This document shows positions 1 through 6,976 of a DNA stretch of 21,906 nt, piece after piece (the stretch's first letter is position 1; every line of letters begins with the position of its first letter). The stretch is from Hyphomicrobiales bacterium. GTDB taxonomy: Bacteria; Pseudomonadota; Alphaproteobacteria; Rhizobiales; Beijerinckiaceae. The DNA lies in the NCBI GenBank assembly GCA_025363375.1, contig JANYDZ010000625.1, positions 1-21,906 of the forward strand, read 5' to 3'. The notes below the pieces were generated by a model. The model did no database searches and was not told where the DNA came from. It saw nothing but the letters and a program-made list of their open reading frames with translations. A program made the position numbers and the translations under genes.

Positions 1-2
1 CG

Positions 3-218
3 CGCTTCACCGGCGATCAGGCCATCAACTACATGAAGACGAAGTCCTACAATTCGCCGCGCGGCCCGATCAGTTTCGATGCGGTCGAACGCGACATCAT
101 CCAGAACGTCTACATCCGCCGCGTTGAAAAGAAGGACGGAATTCTGATCAATCAGGATTTCGCCACCGTCGAGAAAGCGCGCGACCCCTGGAAGGACGAC
201 AACCCGAACGCGAAGTGA
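3..218 (+). CDS. ABC transporter substrate-binding protein, C-terminal end (partial)
   Basis: The reading frame is open from the left edge to a TGA at 216-218, so only the last 71 residues are present. The visible tail contains FTGDQAINYMKTKSYNSPRGPI followed by a beta-rich stretch with NVYIRRV. This resembles the C-terminus of type I periplasmic binding proteins (Peripla_BP_6) that feed LivHMGF importers, where a segment like SPRGPISFD precedes the final strands. It lies 29 bp upstream of livH and in the same direction, so it is very likely the periplasmic receptor of the same importer. The ligand cannot be deduced: relatives bind branched-chain amino acids, amides, urea or aromatic acids. 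The start and signal peptide are outside the window. Confidence 0.8.
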   Translation, partial: RFTGDQAINYMKTKSYNSPRGPISFDAVERDIIQNVYIRRVEKKDGILINQDFATVEKARDPWKDDNPNAK

Positions 219-247
219 GCTTTCTCGCCCGCGCACGGAAATTGTAA

Positions 248-1111
248 ATGCAGGCCTTCACAATACTGCTCGACGGCGTCGCCTACGGGATGATTCTTTT
301 CATCATATCCGTGGGACTCACCGTGACCATGGGGCTCATGCGCATCGTCAATCTCGCCCATGGCGCCTTCGCCATGGTTGGCGGCTATTTCGCCACGGTG
401 CTGACGCTGAAAGGCATCCCGTTTTTGTGGAGCTGCGTCGCCGCCGGACTCTTCGCCGGCGCTCTGGGCGCGCTGGCGGAAATGACCCTCTACCGCCCGC
501 TCTACCGCAAGGGCGAGCTGCAGCAAGTGTTGCTCACCATCGGGCTCTGCTTTATCTGCATCTCCGCGCTCACCCTGTTCGTGGGCGCGACGCCCCTGCC
601 GGCGATCGTGCCGGCGTGGCTGGATCGCATGGTCTATATCGGATATCGCGATTATCCGCTTTATCGCCTGTTCCTGATCGGCGTCGGCGCGCTTATGGCG
701 CTGGTCGTCTGGTGGATCATGGAGCGCACCTTGTTCGGCGCCAAACTGCGCGCCGCCGTCGATGACCCGCAAATGGCGCGCGCGGTCGGCGTCAACGTCA
801 ACAAGCTCTTTCTCTTCACCTTCGTCGGCGGCTGTGCGCTGGCCGGCTTTGGCGCCGCGGTCGGCGCGGGCATCATGTCCCTCGAGCCCTTCTACGCGCT
901 GCGCTATCTCGTCTATTTCCTCATCGTCGTCGCCGTCGGCGGCATGGGCTCGTTTCGCGGCTCGCTCGTCGCGGCTCTGCTGATCGGCGTAGTCGACACC
1001 GCCGGGCGCTATCTCGTGCCGCAGTTCGGCGGGTTCCTTCTTTACGTACTCATCTTCAGCCTGCTGTTGTGGCGGCCGAACGGGCTGTTGCCGCCGAAAT
1101 CCGCGACATGA
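248..1111 (+). CDS. livH: Branched-chain amino acid-type ABC transporter permease LivH
   Basis: This 287-residue, strongly hydrophobic protein is the usual LivH length and has about eight predicted membrane segments. It begins MQAFTILLDGVAYGMILFIISVGLT and has the LivH-typical MRIVNLAHGAFAMVGGYFA stretch near residues 30-50. Later it carries AVDDPQMARAVGVNV, the conserved cytoplasmic loop that contacts the ATPases, followed by VGGMGSFRGSLVAALLIG near the C-terminus. A modest ribosome-binding site (GGAA) precedes the ATG. It would form half of the inner-membrane channel of an HAAT-family importer together with LivM. Its stop overlaps the livM start (ATGA), suggesting translational coupling. 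The subunit assignment is firm, the substrate unknown. Confidence 0.93.
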   Translation: MQAFTILLDGVAYGMILFIISVGLTVTMGLMRIVNLAHGAFAMVGGYFATVLTLKGIPFLWSCVAAGLFAGALGALAEMTLYRPLYRKGELQQVLLTIGLCFICISALTLFVGATPLPAIVPAWLDRMVYIGYRDYPLYRLFLIGVGALMALVVWWIMERTLFGAKLRAAVDDPQMARAVGVNVNKLFLFTFVGGCALAGFGAAVGAGIMSLEPFYALRYLVYFLIVVAVGGMGSFRGSLVAALLIGVVDTAGRYLVPQFGGFLLYVLIFSLLLWRPNGLLPPKSAT

Positions 1112-2103
1112 GCGAAATCGCGCGAGCTCCCGCATCCCTGTCGCCGCCCTCGCCCCTCTGGCACGCGCTGCCGTGGGCGCTGGCGCTCGGCTTCTTCTTC
1201 GTTGGCGACGGCTATCATTCGCTCGGCGTCAACATTCTCGTGATGATCCTGTTCACCCTTTCGCTCGATCTGGCGCTCGGCTACGCCGGGATCATTACGC
1301 TCGGACATGCTGCGTTTTTTGGCCTGGGCGCCTATGCCGCGGGCCTGTTCAACATACATGTCGACAACGATCCCTTGCTTGGCCTCGCATTCGCAAGTCT
1401 GCTGGCCGCGGCGTTCGGTCTGCTGACGGGCATGCTGATCCTTCATACAAAGGGCGAAACCCTGCTGATGCTGACGCTGGCGATCTCCGAAATACTCTAT
1501 GAAGCCGCCAACCACATGCGCTGGCTGACGCGCGGCGACGACGGGCTCGACGGCATCAGGCCCGGCCCGCTGTTGGGACTGTTCCGTTTCGACCTCTGGG
1601 GCAAGACATCGTTTCTTTATGTTCTGGCCGTTTTGTTCGTCTGCTTTGTCATTTCATGGCGGGTTGTCCGCTCGCCCTTCGGACGCTCGCTCGACGGCAT
1701 CCGCCAGAACTCCAGGCGCATGCGCGCCATCGGCACGCCCGTGTGGTGGCGGCTCGTGGCGATGTACGCGCTCTCGGCGGGCATGGCGGGCGCGGCGGGC
1801 GCGCTTTCAGCGCAGACGGCGCGGCTTGTCGGCCTCTCGGTGTTCCAACTGCTGACATCGGGCATTGTGGCTGTGATGCTGGTGCTCGGCGGCGAACGGC
1901 GGCTCTACGGCGCCTTCATCGGCGCGACGATTTATGTGCTGGTCCAGGACATCGCCGGCGCGATCAATCCCTTCTACTGGATGTTTGTCATTGGCGTGCT
2001 GCTGATTGTCATCGTGCTTTTTTTCGAGGGCGGATTAATGGGCGTCATCGACGCCGCGCGCGCAAAACTGGTCCGCAAGAAGGCCTCGGGAGAGGCGAAA
2101 TGA
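1108..2103 (+). CDS. livM: Branched-chain amino acid-type ABC transporter permease LivM
   Basis: The protein has 331 residues from the ATG that overlaps the livH stop. An in-frame start 39 bp upstream lies inside livH and is less likely. The protein is polytopic. It carries the LivM hallmark LGYAGIITLGHAAFFGLGAYAAGL in the first third, the loop SPFGRSLDGIRQNSRRMRAIG (the EAA-like ATPase-contact region) around residues 190-215, and MLVLGGERRLYGAFIGA toward the C-terminus. It pairs with LivH as the second permease subunit. Its own stop overlaps the livG start as ATGA. The C-terminus ends in a basic tail (RAKLVRKKASGEAK) expected to be cytoplasmic. Confidence 0.92.
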   Translation: MSEIARAPASLSPPSPLWHALPWALALGFFFVGDGYHSLGVNILVMILFTLSLDLALGYAGIITLGHAAFFGLGAYAAGLFNIHVDNDPLLGLAFASLLAAAFGLLTGMLILHTKGETLLMLTLAISEILYEAANHMRWLTRGDDGLDGIRPGPLLGLFRFDLWGKTSFLYVLAVLFVCFVISWRVVRSPFGRSLDGIRQNSRRMRAIGTPVWWRLVAMYALSAGMAGAAGALSAQTARLVGLSVFQLLTSGIVAVMLVLGGERRLYGAFIGATIYVLVQDIAGAINPFYWMFVIGVLLIVIVLFFEGGLMGVIDAARAKLVRKKASGEAK

Positions 2104-2852
2104 GCGCCAGCGTTCTCACCGTGCGCGGCCTGTGCAAGAATTTCGGCGCCCTCGCGGTCACGCAAAATGTCGATCTCGACATCGCCGCCGGCGCGCGCAT
2201 AGGCCTCATCGGCCCCAACGGCGCGGGCAAGACGACGCTGGTCAATCTGCTCACAGGCATGCTGACGAGCGACAGGGGCGAAATCGCGCTCGACGGCGCG
2301 CGGATCGAGCGCCTGAGCCCGGAGCATCGGGTGCGGCGGGGCCTCGTGCGCACGCATCAGATCAACACGCTTTTGATGGAATTGACCGCGCGCGACAATG
2401 TCGCCATCGCCGTCGCCGAACGCAGGAAGTTTGCCTGGCGGCTGCTGCGTTACGGCCCGCAATGGCGGGCCTGTGTCGAGGAAGCGCAAACCTATCTGGA
2501 AGAAATCGGCATCGCACACGCGGGCGGTCGGCGCGTGTCGTTGCTGCCCTATGGCGAACAGCGCCTGCTGGAGATCGCCATCGCGCTGTCGTTGAAACCG
2601 CGCGTCATGCTGCTCGACGAGCCGGGCGCCGGCATCCCCTCGACCGAGGCGCATCTCATTCACGAGGCGCTGGAGCGGCTGCCGAGCGAGGTTTCCATCA
2701 TGCTGATCGAGCACGACATGGATCTCGTTTTCAGGTTCGCGAAAGACATTGTGGTGCTGGTGTTGGGCGCCGTGCTGACGCGCGATGTCCCCGCCAGAAT
2801 ATCCGTCGATCCGCGCGTGCGTTCCGTTTATCTTGGGCGGAGCGTCGTATGA
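2100..2852 (+). CDS. livG: ABC transporter ATP-binding protein LivG
   Basis: This 250-residue ATPase powers the LivHM channel. The Walker A motif GPNGAGKT is at residues 38-45, the Q-loop glutamine lies in RTHQIN near 88, and Walker B MLLDEP is at 171-176. The H-loop histidine is in LIEHDMDLVF near 206. The signature sequence is LPYGEQ (150-155) instead of canonical LSGGQ, which is a familiar LivG variant. The start overlaps the livM stop (ATGA) and the stop overlaps the livF start, so the four transporter genes form one tightly coupled unit. The C-terminal extension ending VRSVYLGRSVV is typical of LivG. Confidence 0.93.
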   Translation: MSASVLTVRGLCKNFGALAVTQNVDLDIAAGARIGLIGPNGAGKTTLVNLLTGMLTSDRGEIALDGARIERLSPEHRVRRGLVRTHQINTLLMELTARDNVAIAVAERRKFAWRLLRYGPQWRACVEEAQTYLEEIGIAHAGGRRVSLLPYGEQRLLEIAIALSLKPRVMLLDEPGAGIPSTEAHLIHEALERLPSEVSIMLIEHDMDLVFRFAKDIVVLVLGAVLTRDVPARISVDPRVRSVYLGRSVV

Positions 2853-3556
2853 GCGTTGGCCTCAAGGTCGAAAATCTTGTCGCGGGCTACGGCCCGACGA
2901 TTGTGCTCGACGGCGTGTCGCTTGAGGCTCTGGCGGGCTCCAGCCTCGCCGTGCTTGGCCGCAACGGAGTCGGCAAGACGACCCTGCTGGCGACGTTGAT
3001 GGGATTGACCTCGCGGAGCGCGGGCCGGATTTTTCTGGGCGGCCGCGCGATTGAAGCCCTGCCGACCCATGAGCGCGTGCATGCGGGCCTGTGTTATGTG
3101 CCGCAGGAGCGGCGCATCTTTCCCTCGCTCACGGTGGCGGAGAATCTCGCCGTCGCGGCGCTGCCGGGCGGTTGGCCGCTGCAGCGCGTATACGAACTTT
3201 TTCCCGGCCTTGCCGCGCGGCGAAGCAACGCGGGCAACCAGCTCTCGGGCGGCGAACAGCAGATGCTCGCGGTCGGCCGCGCGCTCGTGGGCAAGCCCGA
3301 TGTGTTGCTGCTCGACGAACCCATGGAGGGCCTTGCGCCGATCATCGTCGAGACGCTGTTCGCGTCCTTGTCGAAAATCAGGGACGAGAGCGGGCTGACG
3401 ATCGTTCTTGTCGAGCAGAAGGTCGATCTTGCGCTGGATTTCGCGCGCGACGCGATTGTGCTTGACCGCGGCAAAATCGTCTGGCGCGGGACATGCGCGG
3501 CTTTGCGCAGGGACGAAGCAGCGCAGCACGCGTATCTCGGCGTGGGGAAAGAATGA
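2849..3556 (+). CDS. livF: ABC transporter ATP-binding protein LivF
   Basis: This 235-residue second ATPase of the HAAT importer would form a heterodimer with LivG. Walker A GRNGVGKT is at 37-44, the Q-loop lies in YVPQERRIFPSLTVAENL near 86, the signature LSGGEQQ is at 132-138, and Walker B LLLDEP is at 153-158. The switch position has glutamine (VLVEQ, residue 190) in place of histidine, which is usual in LivF. The C-terminus ends AAQHAYLGVGKE, matching the family's terminal YLGV. It is the last gene of the operon. The next gene is convergent and ends 12 bp away. Confidence 0.94.
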   Translation: MSVGLKVENLVAGYGPTIVLDGVSLEALAGSSLAVLGRNGVGKTTLLATLMGLTSRSAGRIFLGGRAIEALPTHERVHAGLCYVPQERRIFPSLTVAENLAVAALPGGWPLQRVYELFPGLAARRSNAGNQLSGGEQQMLAVGRALVGKPDVLLLDEPMEGLAPIIVETLFASLSKIRDESGLTIVLVEQKVDLALDFARDAIVLDRGKIVWRGTCAALRRDEAAQHAYLGVGKE

Positions 3557-3568
3557 GGCGAGCGGCGC

Positions 3569-4600
3569 TCACCCGCGCTGCCCCTCCATGTAAATTTCCG
3601 TGATTTTCTCCACAGCCCCGCGCGGAGAATCGTAAGTCTTCCGCACAAAATCCAGCATTGCCGCGCCGCTTGACGGCTGGCTGCAATTCAACCGCGCCAG
3701 CGCGCATTCGGCGAGGTATTCCTTGTCGAGAAAAACCGCGTCGAAGGCCTTGCGCAACAGCGCGGCCTTTGCCGCGTCGGTTCCGGGAGGCGCCAGCACG
3801 GGCCGGCCCATGACGAGGCCCGCCTGCGCGACTCCCATGATCGCGCGCTTTTCAGGATCGCTCACGATGTCGAGAACATGACGGGCGGGAATCTCGGCGT
3901 CGCGCCTGCCGTAATAAACAAGCAGCTTGATCTTCTTCTCTGTCACCCATGTCGGGGTCTCCGACATGAGCGCGGTCCAGAACGGCGAGGCGTTGCCGTC
4001 GTTCTCGCCGCGCTCCATGGCGAGGAAGGAATCGCGCTGCGATTTGTAACCCGGGATAATCCTGATCCTGAGATCGAAGATCGCGGCGAGCACGCGCGCG
4101 AAGAAAGCCGGCGTGGACCCGTTGCCCGTGGCCGACAGGATGAGCTCGCGGTTCTTCGCCGCTTCGATCGTGTCCACGGGCACGCTGTGCCAGACCACCA
4201 GCATGGCGCTCTCCTGGCTGGGCGTGCCGAGCCAGTTGAATTTCACCGCGTCGAATTGGGCTTGCTTGTTGCCAAACAGCGGATCAAAGGCGAGCGTATT
4301 GTTGATCATGCCAATGACGAGCCCATCCCTGGGCGCCGCGTTGTAAAGCCAGTTTGCGGCCCGAAGCCCGCCGGCCCCCGGCATGTTCTGCACGATCACA
4401 TGAGGTTCGCCGGGAATATATCGGGGCAGGTAACGCGCCATCATGCGCGCAAAAAAATCGTAGCTGTTGCCGGCGTCGGCCGCGACGACAAAGTTGATCT
4501 GCTTGCCGCGATAGAAATCCTGCGCCTGCGCGCGCGACATCGAAGCGCAGGCCGCGTAAATCAGCGCGAGGAGGACGCGCATGTGCAAAGAGATCATCAT
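3569..4600 (-). CDS. Bug/TctC-like tripartite tricarboxylate transporter receptor (divergent subfamily)
   Basis: The product has up to 343 residues and is secreted. A signal peptide MRVLLALIYAACASMSRAQA starts at an internal Met, and the mature part begins QDFYRGKQINFVV. Family features are VQNMPGAGGLRAANWLYNAAPRDG, FNWLGTP and FLAMERGE, all periplasmic Bug-fold landmarks. It belongs with the proteins at 5917 and 20825 to a variant group with FYxGK near the mature N-terminus and a VxWH segment. Bug proteins deliver carboxylates or other small anions to TctAB-type permeases, but no tctA or tctB is present here. Two adjacent ATGs (4600 and 4597) follow a GAGG box at 4604-4607, and 4597 has the better spacing (6 nt versus 3). 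Ligand unknown. Confidence 0.82.
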   Translation of the reverse strand: MMISLHMRVLLALIYAACASMSRAQAQDFYRGKQINFVVAADAGNSYDFFARMMARYLPRYIPGEPHVIVQNMPGAGGLRAANWLYNAAPRDGLVIGMINNTLAFDPLFGNKQAQFDAVKFNWLGTPSQESAMLVVWHSVPVDTIEAAKNRELILSATGNGSTPAFFARVLAAIFDLRIRIIPGYKSQRDSFLAMERGENDGNASPFWTALMSETPTWVTEKKIKLLVYYGRRDAEIPARHVLDIVSDPEKRAIMGVAQAGLVMGRPVLAPPGTDAAKAALLRKAFDAVFLDKEYLAECALARLNCSQPSSGAAMLDFVRKTYDSPRGAVEKITEIYMEGQRG

Positions 4601-4724
4601 TCACCTCTTCAATGAGCCCGGACGGCGAACAGCCCATGTCAACAGACCTTTCTTTCCAAAGCAAGGACCGAGCCAATTCTCAGGCCAATCCCCGCCATCA
4701 ATACCCGCCATGACTTGCCCGATT

Positions 4725-4756
4725 GATTTCGCAAATGGCTGATTTCGAAAATGGCT
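4725..4756. repeat. 16-bp imperfect tandem repeat
   Basis: Two adjacent 16-bp units, gatttcgcaaatggct (4725-4740) and gatttcgaaaatggct (4741-4756), differ at one base. They sit near the middle of the divergent intergenic region. The second unit contains the 8-bp palindrome tttcgaaa. Tandem sites in such a position could bind a regulator, but a plain local duplication is equally possible. Confidence 0.8.
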
Positions 4757-4839
4757 TGCCCGGTCGCCGCGTTTCTGCTCGAATCCTTCAACCGACCGAA
4801 GGCCCTCATTGACGCCGCGTTCGACATTGACGTTGCACG

Positions 4840-4853
4840 ATTTGCAATTCGCA
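4840..4853 (+). promoter_or_regulatory. Possible operator: 14-mer shared with the trmJ/soxC intergenic region
   Basis: The 14-mer atttgcaattcgca occurs here, 37 bp upstream of the ATG at 4891, and exactly on the opposite strand at 15324-15337. Both copies lie in non-coding DNA between divergent genes. The copy here is an imperfect inverted repeat (cga at one end, tcg at the other). A role as a binding site is inferred from position and sharing only. Confidence 0.3.
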
Positions 4854-4890
4854 AGCCGATGAACAGGCGCCGAACAAACGCGAGAGAACC

Positions 4891-5889
4891 ATGGCCCCAA
4901 AGCTCATCACGCGCCGCGCCGCAACGTCCGCCGTCGTTGCCACGCTCGCGCTGCCCGCCCGCGCTCAGCCGCTGATCCCCTTCAAGGTGGGCATCGCCTC
5001 GCCCTCGACGACCTTCCTCGCCATCTGGATGGCGGAAGCCGCCGGCTTCTACAAGGCCAATGGGCTCGCGTTTGAAACTTTCGACATGATCGGCGGCGCC
5101 GAAGCCGGACCGACGCTTTCGAGCGGCAAAATCCAGCTCATGCACATTGGTCTCTCGTCGGTCATTCGCGCCAATGCCGCCGGCGCGGATCTGCGCGCCA
5201 TCGGCTCGCTGTCGAACGTCGTTCGTTTCACGCTCTTCGCGAAGGAGGGCGTGACCTCGCCGCAGCAGCTCAAGGGCGGCACGCTCGGCATTTCCAGCGC
5301 CGGCTCGGAGAGCGAGGCGACGATCGCCCTTGGTCTCGAAAAACTCGGCCTGACCCGCGCGGACGTCACGACGAAAGAAATCGGCGTCGGACGCGACAGG
5401 CTGAACGCCGTGCGCTCCGGCGCGGTGACGGCGGCCTCGCTCAACGAGCCCTATCGCACGCAGGCGCTTGAGATGAACATGATCCCCATCGTCGATCTCG
5501 TGCCCGACCGCGTGCCATGGGTCTACAGCGGCCTCGTCGCCGACGCCGCCTACATCAAGTCGAACCGCGACGCGCTGCTGCGCTTTTTACGCGCCACGGT
5601 GGAGGGCAACCACCTCGCCCTGTCGGACCCGGCGCGCGGCAAAGAGGTGCTCGCGAAAGCGCTGAAGATCGCCGACAACAAGGTGATCAACATCAGCTAC
5701 AAGGATTTTTTCGATCAATCCCCGCGCAACGCCGAAGCCAGCGGCGAAGGCGCGAAGCGCAACATCGCGATGGTGGCGGGGCGGGGCGCGAAAACGAATG
5801 TCGAGGATTATTGCGACATGAGTTTTTCGCAGGAGCTCGCGCGCGAGGGTTTCTACGCGGCGATGCAGAAGAAGTACGGGGTTTATTAG
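4891..5889 (+). CDS. ABC transporter substrate-binding protein, NMT1/SsuA/THI5-like
   Basis: This 332-residue periplasmic binding protein has a signal peptide beginning MAPKLITRRAATSAVVATLALPARA, with cleavage likely after residue 25. The twin arginines are followed by a moderately hydrophobic stretch, so Tat export is possible but Sec is not excluded. The mature part opens with FKVGIASPSTTFLAIWMAEAAGFYKANGL, the typical first strand and helix of the NMT1/SsuA family. These bind aliphatic sulfonates, taurine, nitrate, thiamine precursors or aromatic acids. GKIQLMHIG and RLNAVRSGAVTAASLNEP fit the family's ligand-cleft segments. No SsuB- or SsuC-type ATPase or permease is adjacent, so the partner must lie elsewhere. 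A GAGAG box precedes the ATG. Ligand not predictable. Confidence 0.85.
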   Translation: MAPKLITRRAATSAVVATLALPARAQPLIPFKVGIASPSTTFLAIWMAEAAGFYKANGLAFETFDMIGGAEAGPTLSSGKIQLMHIGLSSVIRANAAGADLRAIGSLSNVVRFTLFAKEGVTSPQQLKGGTLGISSAGSESEATIALGLEKLGLTRADVTTKEIGVGRDRLNAVRSGAVTAASLNEPYRTQALEMNMIPIVDLVPDRVPWVYSGLVADAAYIKSNRDALLRFLRATVEGNHLALSDPARGKEVLAKALKIADNKVINISYKDFFDQSPRNAEASGEGAKRNIAMVAGRGAKTNVEDYCDMSFSQELAREGFYAAMQKKYGVY

Positions 5890-5910
5890 GGCGCGGCGCA
5901 TACAGCGCCC
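5889..5910. terminator. Weak hairpin between convergent genes
   Basis: The gap between the two convergent stop codons (5889 and 5917) is almost filled by a GC hairpin. It can form as gggcgc (5889-5894) with gcgccc (5905-5910), or as ggcgc (5895-5899) with gcgcc (5905-5909) around a 5-nt loop. There is no T-run on either strand. It might help end transcription from both sides, but it is weak. Confidence 0.3.
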
Positions 5911-5916
5911 GCCCCC

Positions 5917-6942
5917 TCATTGCGCCAGACTGAACTTCGCCGCGCGCGCGATCTCCTCCTTCGGCGCGGCGTAAGCGCCCTCCAGCATCGCCTTGATTTC
6001 ATCGCCCGTCATCGCATCTATATCGAGCCGGATTTTTTGCGCGTCCGCGAGAAACAGGGGATCGACGAGCGCCTTGTCGAAAGCCTGCTTCAACGCAGCC
6101 GCGCGGTCCGCCGGCAAATCCGGCGGCGCCATGAAGGGACGGCCGAATTCCTGCGGCAACACCACGAGCTCGAAGACTTTCTTGTCCGCGGCGTTGGCGA
6201 ACATGTCGAGCGCCAGCGGCGCGTCCGGCAATTCCTTGTGTTTGGCGAGCCCGAGCTGCGCGAGAATCTTCAACTTTTTGTCCGCGATCCAACCCGGCGC
6301 GATCGCTTTGTAGGTCTGCCACGCCAGACCGCATACGCCCTGCGTCTCGCCGCGCTCCATTGCGAGGCGCACTTCATTGGTTGAATAGCCGGAAATCACC
6401 TTGAACTTCGTTCCCAGCAGCGCGTTGAGCACGGCGGGAAAAATCGCCGGCGTCGCATTGGTGCCCGTCGCGCCCACGGCTATTTCGCGCTTCTTAACGT
6501 CGTCAATGGTGTTCACATCGACGCTGTGCCAGACAAGACAGGTCGCGGTCTGCTTGTCGAGACTGCCAAGCCACGTGAACTTGCGCGGATCGAACTTGGC
6601 GGCGGGATCGCCGAAGATCGGCAGCATGAACACCGTGTTGAACGGCGCGGCGATGGCGGAACCGTCGCGCGGCGCCGCATTGTACATGAAGTTGACGTTG
6701 AGCAGCCCGCCGGCGCCCGGCATGTTCTTCACAACGACCGACGGCGAGCCCGGCAAATGCCGCGCCAGATGCGGCGTGAAGACGCGCGCGATCTCGTCAA
6801 AACCGCCGCCGGCGCCCGAACCGACATAGACCGACAAAGGCGTCTTTTTGTAAAACTCCTCGACGGTTTGCGCCTGCGCGAAAGCGGCCCCGCCGCATAT
6901 CGCGGCTGTCAACGCGGTCCGAATGCAAAAATAAACGAACAT
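5917..6942 (-). CDS. Bug/TctC-like tripartite tricarboxylate transporter receptor (divergent subfamily)
   Basis: The protein has 341 residues with a signal peptide MFVYFCIRTALTAAICGGAAFAQA. The mature part starts QTVEEFYKKTPLSVYVGSGAGGGFDEIARVF. The landmarks VKNMPGAGGLLNVNFMYNAAPRDG, FTWLGSLDKQTATCLVWHSVDVNTIDD, VISGYSTNEVRLAMERGETQG and the C-terminal ALVDPLFLADAQK match the variant receptors at 3569 and 20825. Its ATG lies 9 nt after the stop of the upstream Bug gene (6952), so the two are almost certainly co-transcribed. The ribosome-binding sequence (minus strand AGGCGGGG) is buried in a perfect hairpin (6943-6976). It is presumably a periplasmic carrier of a small organic anion. No permease genes are adjacent. 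Confidence 0.85.
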   Translation of the reverse strand: MFVYFCIRTALTAAICGGAAFAQAQTVEEFYKKTPLSVYVGSGAGGGFDEIARVFTPHLARHLPGSPSVVVKNMPGAGGLLNVNFMYNAAPRDGSAIAAPFNTVFMLPIFGDPAAKFDPRKFTWLGSLDKQTATCLVWHSVDVNTIDDVKKREIAVGATGTNATPAIFPAVLNALLGTKFKVISGYSTNEVRLAMERGETQGVCGLAWQTYKAIAPGWIADKKLKILAQLGLAKHKELPDAPLALDMFANAADKKVFELVVLPQEFGRPFMAPPDLPADRAAALKQAFDKALVDPLFLADAQKIRLDIDAMTGDEIKAMLEGAYAAPKEEIARAAKFSLAQ

Positions 6943-6976
6943 GAGCCCCGCCTATTGCGCGCTATAGGCGGGGCTC
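6943..6976 (-). promoter_or_regulatory. Perfect 13-bp hairpin covering the RBS of the downstream Bug gene
   Basis: On the plus strand gagccccgcctat (6943-6955) is followed by an 8-nt loop (6956-6963) and its exact reverse complement ataggcggggctc (6964-6976). In the mRNA the 5' arm lies in the last codons of the upstream Bug gene. The 3' arm contains that gene's UAG stop and the purine-rich ribosome-binding site, and it ends directly before the AUG at 6942. A ribosome finishing the first gene would melt the stem, so this structure should make translation of the second gene depend on the first. There is no U-run, so it is not a standard terminator. Confidence 0.7.

Larger units (their letters stand above)
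4601..4890. other. Divergent intergenic region with repeats
   Basis: These 290 bp separate two divergently transcribed solute-binding-protein genes, so promoters for both should lie here. I see a 16-bp imperfect tandem repeat (4725-4756), two copies of CATTGACG 18 bp apart (4807-4814 and 4825-4832), and a 14-mer also found in the trmJ/soxC intergenic region (4840-4853). No convincing sigma-70 promoter with both boxes could be assigned. No credible small gene was found. Confidence 0.6.

Noticed and set aside
152..1135. Long minus-strand open frame opposite livH
   Set aside because: It is antisense to a clear LivH, has a low-complexity Arg/Asp/Gln-rich composition and no motif; such frames are expected in GC-rich DNA.
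3557..3568. Small inverted repeat gagc-ggc-gctc between livF and the convergent Bug gene
   Set aside because: A 4-bp stem with a 3-nt loop and no T-run is too weak to call a terminator.
4637..4642. Perfect TTGACA (minus strand) as a -35 box for the Bug gene at 3569-4600
   Set aside because: At 17-bp spacing the -10 position reads GGGCTC, and the transcript would start almost at the ribosome-binding site.
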